A stretch of DNA of 64,000 bases from positions 4,402,001 through 4,466,000 of the forward strand of contig JAGVVL010000002.1 of NCBI GenBank assembly GCA_018287875.1. Direction: 5' to 3'. Below the pieces are notes generated by a model that was given only the letters and a program-made list of their open reading frames with translations, ran no database searches and was not told the DNA's origin. Shown here in pieces: positions 46,420 to 56,849 of the stretch. A program made the translations under genes and the position numbers. Numbering within the stretch: the stretch's first letter is position 1; each line of letters opens with the position of its first letter. The stretch is from Nigrospora sphaerica (Eukaryota > Ascomycota > Sordariomycetes > Amphisphaeriales > Apiosporaceae).

Positions 46420-47769
46420 CTACACATTTCCCGCCTCGCTCGCGCTCCAGTCGGAGTCGGATCGGTACTGGGGCGTCTCTTGCTTCACCTCTGCCGCCTG
46501 GATCCGCGCGCCGGCCGCTCGTGTAGCGCCGGTGTGCGCCGCCGGGGATTGCCTGCCCGGCGGCTTGGCCGTACAATCCCGCTGGATATGGCCCCCTCGC
46601 CGCATTTATAGCAACGGACGTACTTCGGGCGGGGTCTCCTCTCGGTGGCGCCTGGGCCGAACCCCCTCGACGAACCTTCGACGCTGGTTGCACCACCGCC
46701 TGGTTCACATACCCCTGTCGGGTCCCGCTAAACTCGTGCTCGGCCCGGGGTCGCTTCCTTCCTCCCGGAGTCCCGTCGCGTGTCCCTTCGCGATCCCTTC
46801 GCTGATAAGGGGAGAGGATCTGCCATCGACGCTCCGCCTCGTGGGCGACCGCTTGGGCGTCGGTGATAGCAACGTTATCCCGAATGATGTCCATCCGTAG
46901 CCACGGTCGCAGCTTGAGTAGGAACTCGTGTGCGATGAGGGGCTGGCCTGCGATGCTCTCTCGAACCCGTCGCTGCCACGCGGACCACTCGTTATAGAAC
47001 TGTGTCGGCGATTGGTCGGCCGTTTGCCGGATCCGTTGTAGCGCCGCCATTGACCTCTGCATATTCTGAGCCGGGTCGATGTGTTCCCGTCGAATGAACT
47101 TTAAGAAGTCTGCCCACTTGGCCTGCTCGCTGTATTTCCCTTGCGGGTATAGATCTTCGGCGTGGGTGCGCCACTCGCTTTGCAAGGCGTAGTCCACGTT
47201 GGTGAGGGCCCATTCGATATAGCGAGCATCCGTCTGGTCGGGTCGGCTCTCGTTTTGTTGTTCCACCGCCACGATCCAGCTTCGGATCTCCACGTGGGTC
47301 GAGGCCTCCTCTAGCTTCTTGCATGCGTAAGTCGGTGGCTTCTCGTACGTGCGCGGTTCTCCGCTCGTGCTCCGACTGGGCGGCGTTAGTCCTTGACCCC
47401 GTTGGCGGTCGGCTCGGTCCGCCGTCATCATCTCGATCATCTTCTGCTGTGTCTTCAGCAGCGCGCGGAGAAGGTCGTTCTCCCGCGTGGCGACCCGGAA
47501 CAGATCGGACTCCGAGGGGTTGACATGTCGGGTCCCGGCGTTGGGCTTGGATCCGTTTCGCCGGATGGTCGCGGTTCGTCCGCGCCCGTGGGCCCTTCGT
47601 CCATTGGGAACGGGCGCCCCTCCACCGTGCCCGCTCCGGTAGTCAGGGCGCCGGGGATCGCCGCGTTGCTCGGCGCGGCTGGCTCGTTGGCTCCTAACCC
47701 TAAGTTGGGGTGAGAGCTTGCTTGACCGGGCGTCGAGCTGTCGGGGCGCGATCGGGTAGCGGGTGCCAT
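46420..47769 (-). pseudogene. gag: Chromovirus gag (frame broken)
   Basis: The start is the ATG at 47769 (MAPATRSRPDSS). The central capsid region (ALTNVDYALQSEWRTHAEDL, QSPTQFYNEWSAWQRRV) is intact, and a CCHC zinc knuckle follows (CYKCGEG, then GHIQRDC in the next frame). Frame breaks are at a C run (plus-strand GGGG at 47516-47519) and a G run (plus-strand CCCCC at 46592-46596), each repaired by one base; a third lies upstream of the knuckle. The gag stop is the TAG at 46420-46422, with pol continuing in the -1 frame, the common fungal gag-pol arrangement. The protein would form the virus-like particle. Confidence 0.8.
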
Positions 47770-47793
47770 AGCCGGCTCGTTCTCGTGGTGTAG

Positions 47794-47802
47794 AGATTGA
47801 AG
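47794..47802 (-). other. Self-priming primer-binding site candidate
   Basis: Three bases after the 5' LTR, the minus strand has CTTCAATCT. Its exact complement AGATTGAAG is inside the same LTR (47878-47886). Tf1/sushi-type chromoviruses prime reverse transcription by pairing the 5' end of their own RNA with such a site. I see no tRNA 3'-end match (no TGG) here. Confidence 0.45.
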
Positions 47803-47805
47803 AAT

Positions 47806-48038
47806 TGTAACGGAATGATACGAATCGAACGAGGTGACTATGTGCACGCAATTCCAATGACTGGCTGGCTGTATTGACTTCAATCTGGCCGTCCCTCCGT
47901 TTGCGGGCGCGGCCAGATTCTGCATAAGGGCGCCCCGGATTAACGTGGCGCCGCTCCGCCGTTTCGGCGACCGCCCTGGCGCTTGCTTCCCGCCGGCGCG
48001 CCGACGCACCGCCGATCCGCCCGCCCGGCCCCTTTACA
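47806..48038 (-). repeat. 5' LTR of the chromovirus
   Basis: 233 bp, TG...CA ends in both orientations, identical by eye to 38640-38872; followed by the ATAGC target duplication. Confidence 0.95.
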
Positions 48039-48285
48039 ATAGCTTTATGTAAGTAAGTTTAGAAACTAGTTATATTAAATTATTAATATACTAAAATACA
48101 CAAAGCTTTATAACTCTATTTCTCATTATAATAGATTAACTAATAGAAAGTATAGTAATGAAGTATTATAAGGTCGACTTATTAGAAATTAAGGTTTACA
48201 TACTTTGAAAGAAGAGTTTTTACTATAGAAACATTATAAACTATTTTCGTTTACACTTTTGAAAAATGAAAAAATTATAGATATA

Positions 48286-50140
48286 ACGTAGGTGCCATCC
48301 ATGTGGCGCATCCAACCAAGTGGCGCACCTCAGAGCACTCTCGCGACTAATCAATCGATTACTCAACCAAACCGCCTTAAATCAATCCAAACTGATCGGA
48401 ATCCTACTCTTCGGATGTTTCTTCAACCATTACACAGGTGCGCGCATTATGACCGGTCTTTCCGCAGATACCACAGCGCTTTTCGCGCGGCTGCGCTATC
48501 TCTGACGACTACTACCGCGTGCGTTTCCTCCCTTAACTGTGTATCCGCATCCTTTTGATCTATAAGATCTTGTCCTTCGGCGATAGTAAGTGTTCCCCCT
48601 TGCCTTATATGTGTTTTCTTTGCCCTGCGACGTTTAGCGAGGCCGATATTTGCTTCTCGAAGGTAACGGATCTCAGCCTTTAAGAGGGCATTCTCGTGTA
48701 TAATCGCTATCGTACCCTTCGCAATCTGGTCAACTGCCGATAAAATCGGTGTCGGTGAGCTTCCCTGGTGACGGCGGACTCGACTTTTAATAAAGTCCGT
48801 CTGTGAAGTCGCCTCGGTCGGGTTGTGCGGCGTCCGAGAGGCCCATGGGATGGTCGCGGCTGGGAGGCTCCTTGTCGGCGAAGGCGTCGACAACTTCACA
48901 TCGAGCTTGATATGACCTATCCGGTCGAGAGGAACTATACCGGCTCCTTTGAATCCGGCCTTGACATTGTCGGGTGTAAAGACCTTTGAAAATGCGGCCT
49001 GGAAGGCGATAAGGAACTCAGCCTTCGTGATATGGTTTACATACGATTTCATAAACCCTTCGATCTCGCGACCGTGCGCCCGCTTTAGTGGACCAAAACA
49101 CCCAACGTTAAGTGGCTGGAGAAGATGCGACGAGTGCGGAGGCATAGAGATCGTGATGATGTTCTTCTCCCTGCAGAAAGCCTGGAAATCGGCCGAAACG
49201 TGGCTCTCGTGCCCGTCGATCACTAATAACCGATATTGACCTTTTGCGCGCGACGCCGTGTGTTTATCGAAATGCCGAACCCAGTCCAGGCCTGTCTCAT
49301 TGCTGGTCCATCCATTCAAGGTCGGTTTGATTACCCAGTCGCGTGGTAGGGTGCTGTCGGCGTACCAGTTCGCGAGATGAGTCTTGCCCTTTACCGCTAT
49401 AAACGGCGGGACACACCAGCCATCCGCACACACGCCTTGGATCGCGGTAGCCCATTCCCGGTTGCCAGGCTGGATCTTCTTTCGTTTCCCGCCGCAATCA
49501 GCACCCGTAACGACCATAGAGGACGCGATCTGGCCCATCATGAAGCCGGTCTCGTCGAAGTTGTACAGATCGTCGTCGAGGATGCCGAACTTCGCTTTCA
49601 TGCTGCGAAAAAGCTCGAACCAAGCCGCAATCTTTTCAGGATCCTCGCAGAGGGCCCTCTGGTAGTCGTACACACGCGAAAGACGCGTTTTCAGCTGTGG
49701 TTGTCGCTTGATGAAGTTCGAGGCCCAATGCGTCCCGACGCGTGACGCGTGACGCGCCTCGGCAATAACATTGGCCATATCTTCTACGTCGCGCAGCCGG
49801 GGTGAGAACCCTCGCGAATCCAGGTCAATTATGTATTCAACAATCACCCTTTCTTCTAGTCTCGTTAATCGAGAAGTTGCGCTGCCTTGCTCGGCCTTCG
49901 AAGGCGTGCCGGCTATTCTTCGACGTAGGGTGGTTTCTGGGACGTTGTAGATCTTCGCGGTCGCTCGGCGGCTACTTTGAGGGTTATTTTCAAGAGATTG
50001 GATAGCAAGGATTAATTGAGCTTCTTGAGAAGAGGCAGCCATTTTTATTTGTGGATGTGTAATGTCGTGAAGTTGATCGATCGCGATTTAGCAGTAGATG
50101 CGCCACTTGGTTGGGTGCGCCACATGGGTGGCACCTACGT
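48286..50140 (-). mobile_element. Fot1/pogo DNA transposon, not RIP-degraded
   Basis: 1,855 bp with 42-bp terminal inverted repeats (48286-48327 and 50099-50140, two mismatches, start ACGTAGGTGCCA) and TA duplications at 48284-48285 and 50141-50142. Each repeat contains two copies of an AGTGGCGCA-like motif. It carries one transposase gene. It sits 247 bp from the chromovirus in AT-rich DNA. Confidence 0.93.
48447..50042 (-). CDS. Fot1/pogo transposase, DDE_1 family, third catalytic Asp replaced by Asn
   Basis: 531 codons without a stop. Domains: N-terminal psq-type helix-turn-helix (about 1-55, QSSRRATAKIYNVPETTLRRR), CENP-B-type DNA-binding domain (about 60-130, EERVIVEYIIDLDSRGFSPR), DDE_1 catalytic domain (about 155-370) with NFDETGF (first Asp) and LVIDGHESH (second Asp). 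The third Asp, normally in LQPLDVG, is here LQPLNVG (AAC), a G-to-A change; the copy at 54979-56838 keeps GAC. The last 25 codons run in a different frame from the CCHC zinc knuckle (CGICGKTGHNARTC) that follows in the related copy, because of a 2-bp loss. So the gene looks intact but is probably inactive. Confidence 0.9.
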   Translation of the reverse strand: MAASSQEAQLILAIQSLENNPQSSRRATAKIYNVPETTLRRRIAGTPSKAEQGSATSRLTRLEERVIVEYIIDLDSRGFSPRLRDVEDMANVIAEARHASRVGTHWASNFIKRQPQLKTRLSRVYDYQRALCEDPEKIAAWFELFRSMKAKFGILDDDLYNFDETGFMMGQIASSMVVTGADCGGKRKKIQPGNREWATAIQGVCADGWCVPPFIAVKGKTHLANWYADSTLPRDWVIKPTLNGWTSNETGLDWVRHFDKHTASRAKGQYRLLVIDGHESHVSADFQAFCREKNIITISMPPHSSHLLQPLNVGCFGPLKRAHGREIEGFMKSYVNHITKAEFLIAFQAAFSKVFTPDNVKAGFKGAGIVPLDRIGHIKLDVKLSTPSPTRSLPAATIPWASRTPHNPTEATSQTDFIKSRVRRHQGSSPTPILSAVDQIAKGTIAIIHENALLKAEIRYLREANIGLAKRRRAKKTHIRQGGTLTIAEGQDLIDQKDADTQLREETHAVVVVRDSAAARKALWYLRKDRS

Positions 50141-51949
50141 TATAGTTTAAGAAGAAAAGTTATAAAAAGAGTATTTATGAAATAGAGCTAAAGCCGCCTA
50201 TATAACAACAAAATACTTATAAGATTTCAAAGATAATATAAGTATAAAGTAAATAGACAAACTCTTATAAAGTTGAACTTTAAATCATTTAGTTTTATTC
50301 AAGGTAATATATGTAAGTATTTAAAAGTAAATAATATTATTAGTTAAATAACTTAAATAGTATTTAGAAAGAAAAGGGTTAACAGTACTTTACTCTCTTT
50401 CTCCTATGGTATGATATCAATACATATTAAAAGAAGTCCATAATTTCCCTTTTTAATGGCATCTTTATAAGAGGGTTATTTTCTTTCAAGTCAAGAAATA
50501 AATATGTCTTTCTTTTAAACGGCTTTCTTTATTAAAAAAGTAGTTACCATTTCTAATACGTTAAAAGTATGTGCAAAATTAGCACACTTCTAAGAAATAA
50601 AAGTGGGATAAAGAGTTTATTTAATGGAAAAAGTAAAGATTGATAATATACTAATATAAATTTTTTTTATTATCAATGTTATTGAAAGTTAGAAGACAGT
50701 AATAAGTTGATATTATATTTCTTATTACAAGCTGAGTAAATAGAATTAAATACTGTATTTCAAAAAATTTAAGGATCAAAAAGAATGAGAATATATAAAA
50801 CTCTAAGAAATAGAATGATTCGTAACATTTAAAAAATTGAATATTTGAAAAATACGACACTTTTAACTTCAAGTTCATTAAAATACATTATAAGATACAT
50901 TTTAAAGACTTTAAATAAAAGCTTTCTGTTCTAAGGAAAAGAAGAGTGTATATAAATATATATATATATGTATATACATTATAAACATCACTTTAAATAA
51001 CAAAACTATTATAAAGTTTAAACAGCCTTATTATTATAGTATTTGAAAAAAGTGTATCTTAGCTTTACTATAATAATGTTAAAACATATGTATTACTCTT
51101 GCTTACACAAACTTATTTTACACACCTTTTGAAATACTCATTGAACTTTATGATAAGATATATTAACTATTAAAAATAGAACACACTTTTAATGAAATGA
51201 TTTTATCCTTATTATTTAAGCGCTTTGAGTAAATACTAGGATAACTTATTAGCCCGTTATAAGGATTTTCAAAATACTTAAATTCACCTTATATCATAAA
51301 GGGTTGTGTAGTAATGTAAAGTTAAGTAACATATTAAATCGTGTTAAATAATGAAAAAAAGAGAAAGCATTTATTATATATATACATATGTGAGCTATAT
51401 ACGAAAGGGTTCATACTGCGACTTAATAATGTATACAATATGGCTAGTATTCTCATTAAATCGTATAATATATTATATGTCGAGATACGTTAAACTTTAA
51501 GCTCAGTTAAGTAACAATTCAACCTTTAAACACATCTTTCTTACATATATTTTTTAATGAGCCCTTTATAGGGATCTTAAAAGTAGCGTAGATAAACTCG
51601 CAATTTTTCAAACATTAACGTTAAGCATAATATTAAAGCTAAAGATACTTATAACTTGAATGATATCAACTTTATAATATCCTAAATTATACTCTTATCA
51701 ATTAAAATAGGTGGCTAGAAAATAAAAAGTGAAAGAAGGTATAATACTAATAATTAAGAAGTTAGTATAACTCAGGAAGTTCATTTTAAAAGTTAATATT
51801 TCTTATCACCATAATAAAGATCGCTCATTAACTTATTGATTAGTATGTTAATAGTATAGTCTTATGTAGGTAAGTTTTTAAACTAACCATAAATAAAGAA
51901 ACTAATAAAACTTAGCCTAAATTAAATTTAGTAATATAAAAGACACAGC

Positions 51950-52650
51950 ACATAGTATATTGTAGCCTACTATCGTTTATATCTAATTAACGAGTATAAG
52001 AGTTATACTTTATTGGCTTATAAGCTTCTTATGAGAATAAGAACATAATGATCAGCTTTATATCTTTATATTTATTATATTCACGTTAACGACTTATAAT
52101 GTTTACTTTTAAAACTTAATACTAAGTGTTTTCACATTTTTGAAGTGGGTGTATAATCACAAAATCAACAGGTTCGTAAAGTCACTTCTTAACTATATTT
52201 TTAAGGCCGAGTTTTTAACTACCTTTGAAGTTAGCTTTCTAAAGGCTCTTACAATTAATACTATAGAGGTTAAAGTTATAAAGCCACTTTAATACTTTTG
52301 AACTTATATAAGTTGTTTGTAAAGTAAGATACAAAGTTATCAACACCTTTATTATTCAAAACTCTTTTAATTACTAGTATCTTATAATCCTCTTTAACGC
52401 TATATAACATATGTAAAGCGACCTTATAATTTACTTATATTAATGATTAAGTTTCTTTCTGTGGGATGATCTTCAACACCGTTTTCAATAATAGTTAACT
52501 AATTTATAAAGGGGTCGATAAGAATAAAATATAGGGTCGCTCTTTTATAAGCGGAGGTGAAGAGCCTTTGAGAGATAATTTCCAACTTTATAAGACGCTT
52601 CAAGGTAAAAGAACCCGGTCATAATACGGAGGAACACTTAAAACTAATAA
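51950..52650 (+). mobile_element. RIP-degraded pogo transposase relic
   Basis: The plus strand can be read with stops as KSLLNYIFKAEFL followed by SFLKAL, matching the KSLVNHITKAEFL / AAFLKVF block of the transposase at 55085-56740. No ends found. Confidence 0.6.
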
Positions 52651-53529
52651 AGCTTGAGATTTTTTAATTAAAAAAGACATAAATATATAGTCAAGAGCGT
52701 AAACTTGTATTAAGATTAGTCGCATAAGAATATTAACGTCGCATACAAATAATATAGCATTTGTAATAAGATGAAGTAAAATCATAAGGGATGACAAGAG
52801 AGATCACTTGTGCACAATGCTGAAAAGGCTAGCAGTGTCTCTACGTATAGACACACTCTTTTAAGCTAGACTTATAGAAAAATAGCGGGCTAGAACGCAG
52901 CTCTAAGCCTAATAAAATTATACATACATATAAAATAGATATAAAAACGTTCAAAAAATCAGATTGTATTTAAGTTTAATCGTTTTAAGCAGTATAATTA
53001 AGTGAATAATAGATTTGTCATGGAATTACTAAAAGATGTAAAAAATAAGCAACGTGTACGTTAATACTATTTTTAATATTTTTAACACTTATCTTTCAAG
53101 TTAAAATATAAAATAATTCATATGAATTTCAAATTACTTTATGAATCTTATTCTCATACTGAAATTAATTTCAATTGATAAATAAAAGAGAAGAATAGCT
53201 AGTAGTTTTATTTTTAAAAACAAATCCTTCTTTTATAAACTAGAGTGATACAATAACTATCTCATCACTATAAATACTTTAGTGTGTGGCTTATATTACC
53301 CCTTTCCTTTTTAAGGTCTTTATCCTTAAAGCTATGGTTGTATAAAGAGGTCAGTCCACTTATATATAGCGTGTGTCGTCGTAAGTCTGTTCTTCCTTCC
53401 TTTATAGTTTTATAATACATGCTTATTATATTAGGTCGTGTTAAGAAACGAAAGTCGCGTGTTTCTCGCTTTAAAAAGACCCGGTAACGCGACATACTTC
53501 TTAAGGTCATTCTTTAATCCGTAATAGAG

Positions 53530-53950
53530 ATGCCTGATTCTTATTCATTCTACGAACGTTACAACGTTCGCTATCTCAAGGCGGATAGTTCGTCTTGTTA
53601 TACTAAGTGTGTGGCTGGTAATTAATAGCATTACGATATTAAAGTCCTTTCTTTAGAATAATTACTTCGCGTGGCTTCTTAACATTCTAAGCTTAAGAAG
53701 AAGATAAAGGCCTTAAAGAAGGAGCGCTGAGAGTTAAATATAAAGATAAAACGCCTTTGGAAGTAGAAGAAAATATAGTAAGAGAATATAATACGTGCCT
53801 TACATCGTGGCATCATTAATTTAAAGGAATTAAACCGCATCGAGCGCGAGGAGGCCGTTAAAGAAGAGCGTTATTATATAGTAAACGCTATTCTTAATAT
53901 GCCCGTTCCTTTAATGTCTTTAACGATTTTATAGGTATCTAAGATAGTTC
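53530..53950 (+). pseudogene. RIP-degraded coiled-coil ORF, unknown
   Basis: A plus-strand frame begins MPDSYSFYERYNVRYLKA and continues, through several TAA/TAG/TGA codons, into a strongly charged Lys/Glu-rich heptad-like region (LKKKIKALKKER, LNRIEREEAVKEER). It looks like a coding sequence with a long coiled coil damaged by C-to-T changes. I cannot name the family; it may be a gag-like or other repeat-borne gene. Confidence 0.4.
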
Positions 53951-54978
53951 TTTCTTAAAGGTCGACTTAAACCTCTTAACACTAGCCTAATTCAGCCTTA
54001 TTAATAAAAAACTGTTAACTTCTTAAAGTTTCTTAAGTGGCTAATAAATTCCCATGTATTTTCTTTCAATAAGTATTCTTTTTATTTAACGAGGTTTTTT
54101 AAGTGTTTCCAAACTTCTTTTTATTAAGGATTACTTTTACTTCGTATATATACTAATCTATTTTAACTTTTAAGGTAGTTTTAGTTTAGACGCTCTTAAT
54201 TGCTAATTCAAGTAATGAAATATAGAACACGGGGTGTATCCTTATATTATTAAGTAGCGAGAGTTGGTATTTAGTTTCCGAAATTGCTTCGTCGACTTCA
54301 AACAGTTTAATCTTTTAAAGTCGAGTTTATTGCTTAATCGCTTAATTTTAATGTTTTTATAAAGTAAGTAAACTTTATCTCCCCTGTTAAAGGCTAGTTC
54401 CTTAAACCCTACTTAGTCATAATAAGTCTTCATTCTATTTTATAAGAATATAAGATCTTTTTATAGTTCTTACTATACTTCTTTAAGCTTACCCACCGTA
54501 ATTATTACTATTAATAAGAATCCTCTTAATAATGATGCATGTATAATTTTTAAGTTAAATCTATAATTAGCTTCAAGTAATACATGCCGAGTGATTTATT
54601 ATCGCCATTATTATAAGTGAACTATGCTATAAAGAGTAGTTCGACTTAATTATTTTACTTATAATTAATATAACATTAAGTATTACTCGAGTGTTTAATT
54701 TATTTATTCCGTTTATTTATTTACTTATGAGTGATAAGTTATAGATAACTTATACTTAATACTTAGTTACTTTAAAAGTGACTTTTAAAATTCAGCTATT
54801 AATAAGTTATCTTAGTGCGAGATAACTTATGTTGATAGCCTATGTTAATTAATGATAGCAGTAAAGAAAGTGTATGCAAGTTCTTTAATGTAACTCGCTT
54901 CCTCATATAATATAAAGTATATATACTTCGCGAGTTTATTAATAATAACGAGGATGTTATTATAAGTTACTTATAATA

Positions 54979-56838
54979 ACGTAGATGTCATACGAGTTGC
55001 GCAGTCATACGAGTTGCGCACCTCCTAGCACCTCCGCGACGAATCCATCAATTACTTGACCATAACGCCTTAAATCAATTCAAACTACTTAGAATCGGAC
55101 TCTGCAGACGTTTTTACATCTACTTTACATGTGCGCGCATTGTGTCCGGTGTTTCCGCAGATGCTACACCGCTGCGCGCGCGGCTCTGACCTCGTTACGT
55201 GACCACTCCTTCTGCGCGCTTCCTCTTTTAACTGCGTATCCACGTCCTTTTGATTTAAAAGGTCTTGGGCCTGGCCAATCTCAAGTGTTCCTCCTTCCTG
55301 TAGACGTTTTTTTTTAGCCTTACGACGTTTTACAAGGCTGGTATTCGCCTCTCGAAGTGTCTTGACCTCGGCCCGTAAGAGGGCGACCTCGTGCATCATC
55401 GCCATCGCACCCTTCGCAAATTGGTCCACTGCTGATAAAATCGGTGTCGGAGAGCTTCCTTAATGCTGACGGACTCGATTTTTAATATAATCGGTCTGCG
55501 AAGTAGCTTGCGTTGGGTTGTGTGGCGTTTGTGAGGCCCACGGGACGGCCGCTGGCGGGACGCTGCTAGACGGCGAAGGCGTCGATAACTTCACGTCGAG
55601 CTTCGAGATAACCTTTTCCGGGTTATGAGGGACTAAACCAGCCCCGCGGAACCCAGCCTTAATATTATCGGGTGTAAAAACCTTCAAAAATGCGGCCTGG
55701 AAGGCGATAAGGAACTCGGCCTTGGTGATATGGTTAACAAGTGACTTCATGAAGGTTTCGATTTCGCGACCGTACGCCCGCTTTAGTGGACTAAAACACC
55801 CTACGTCAAGTGGCTAAAGTAGATGCGACGAGTGCGGAGGCATAGAGACCGTGATGATGTTCTTCTCTTTGCAGAAAGCCTGGAATTCAGCCGAAAGGTG
55901 GCTCTCGTGCCCGTCGATCACTAACAGACGATATTGGCTGGTAGCGCGCGACGCAGTGTGTTTTTCGAAATGCTGAATCCAGTCCAGGCCCGTCTTATTA
56001 TCGGTCCATCTATTAAAGGTAGGCTTAATAACCCAGTCGCATGGGAGGGTGCTGTCGGCATACCAATTGGCGAGGTGGTAGGCGCCTTTCACGACGATGA
56101 ACGGCGGGACATACTAGCCGTTAGAACAGACGCCCTAGATCACGGTAACCCATTCTCGATTACCAGGCTGGACCTTCTTTCGCTTTCCGGTACGATCGGC
56201 ACCGGTAACGACCATTGTGGACGTGATTTGGCCCATTATAAAGCCGGTTTCGTCAAAGTTGTAGATATCCTCGTCCTAGATGCCGTACTTAGCCTTCAGG
56301 TTTGTAAAAAGCGCGAACCAGCCCGAGATTTTTTCAGGGTCTTCATAGAGGGCCCTCTGGTAGTCGTATGTACGCAAAAAACGCGTCCGGAGGTCTGGTT
56401 GTCGCTTAACAAAGTTCGCGGCCCAACGCGTCCTAACGCGTGACGCGTCGCGTGACTCGGCGATGACATTCGCCATATCTTCCACATCGTGTAAGCGCGG
56501 CGCAAATCCTCTCGAATCTAGGTCAATTATATATCGGACAAGTGTTCTCTCTTCGAGTTCGGTGAGACGCGTGTTATTGGCGCGTACATCGCGTCGGGCG
56601 CGTTTTCCGTTCATTCTGTTACGGAGGGTCGATTCGTTGACTTTAAAGATAGATGCAGCGCGACGAATTGTCATTGCGGGGTCCTGCTTAATCGTCTGGA
56701 CCGCGAGAATAACCTGAGACTCTAATGAACGTGTAGGCATGTTTAGTTGTAACGTAAGACACGTTTAAAGTTGAAGAAGTGGAAATTAGTCGGGGGTGCG
56801 CAACTCGTATGACTGCGCAACTCGTATGACATCTACGT
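54979..56838 (-). mobile_element. Fot1/pogo element, mildly RIP-degraded
   Basis: 1,860 bp with perfect 44-bp inverted repeats (54979-55022 and 56795-56838) and TA duplications at 54977-54978 and 56839-56840. Each inverted repeat is itself a tandem pair of the 17-mer GTCATACGAGTTGCGCA. Confidence 0.92.
55085..56740 (-). pseudogene. Fot1/pogo transposase pseudogene
   Basis: About 550 codons interrupted by stops that split it at about 56276, 56092, 55814, 55750 and 55430-55460. It keeps the N-terminal psq and CENP-B regions (MPTRSLESQVILAVQTI; LTELEERTLVRYIIDLDSRG), VIDGHESHLSAEFQAF, a third Asp in PLDVG, a coiled-coil region (EVALLRAEVKTLREANTSL) and a C-terminal zinc knuckle CSICGNTGHNARTC. 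At least one stop replaces the Gln before PLDVG (CAG to TAG), a RIP-type change. Confidence 0.85.
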
Positions 56839-56849
56839 TATTAGTTCCT

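Larger units (their letters stand above)
38640..48038 (-). mobile_element. Ty3/gypsy chromovirus, complete, 9,399 bp, TSD ATAGC
   Basis: Bounded by 233-bp LTRs (38640-38872 and 47806-48038) that are identical by eye, each starting TGTAAC and ending TTTACA, with perfect ATAGC duplications at 38635-38639 and 48039-48043. Order on the minus strand: 5' LTR, primer site, gag, protease, RT, RNase H, integrase, chromodomain, then 3.7 kb containing an opposite-strand gene, then 3' LTR. GC content is high and there is no RIP signature, although both sides are AT-rich, so the insertion is recent. The gag-pol frame is broken by single-base contractions in homopolymers. Confidence 0.93.

Noticed and set aside
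50651..53510. Short open frames in the AT-rich block
   Set aside because: Phe/Ile/Leu/Lys/Tyr-rich products expected by chance in such DNA; no domains.
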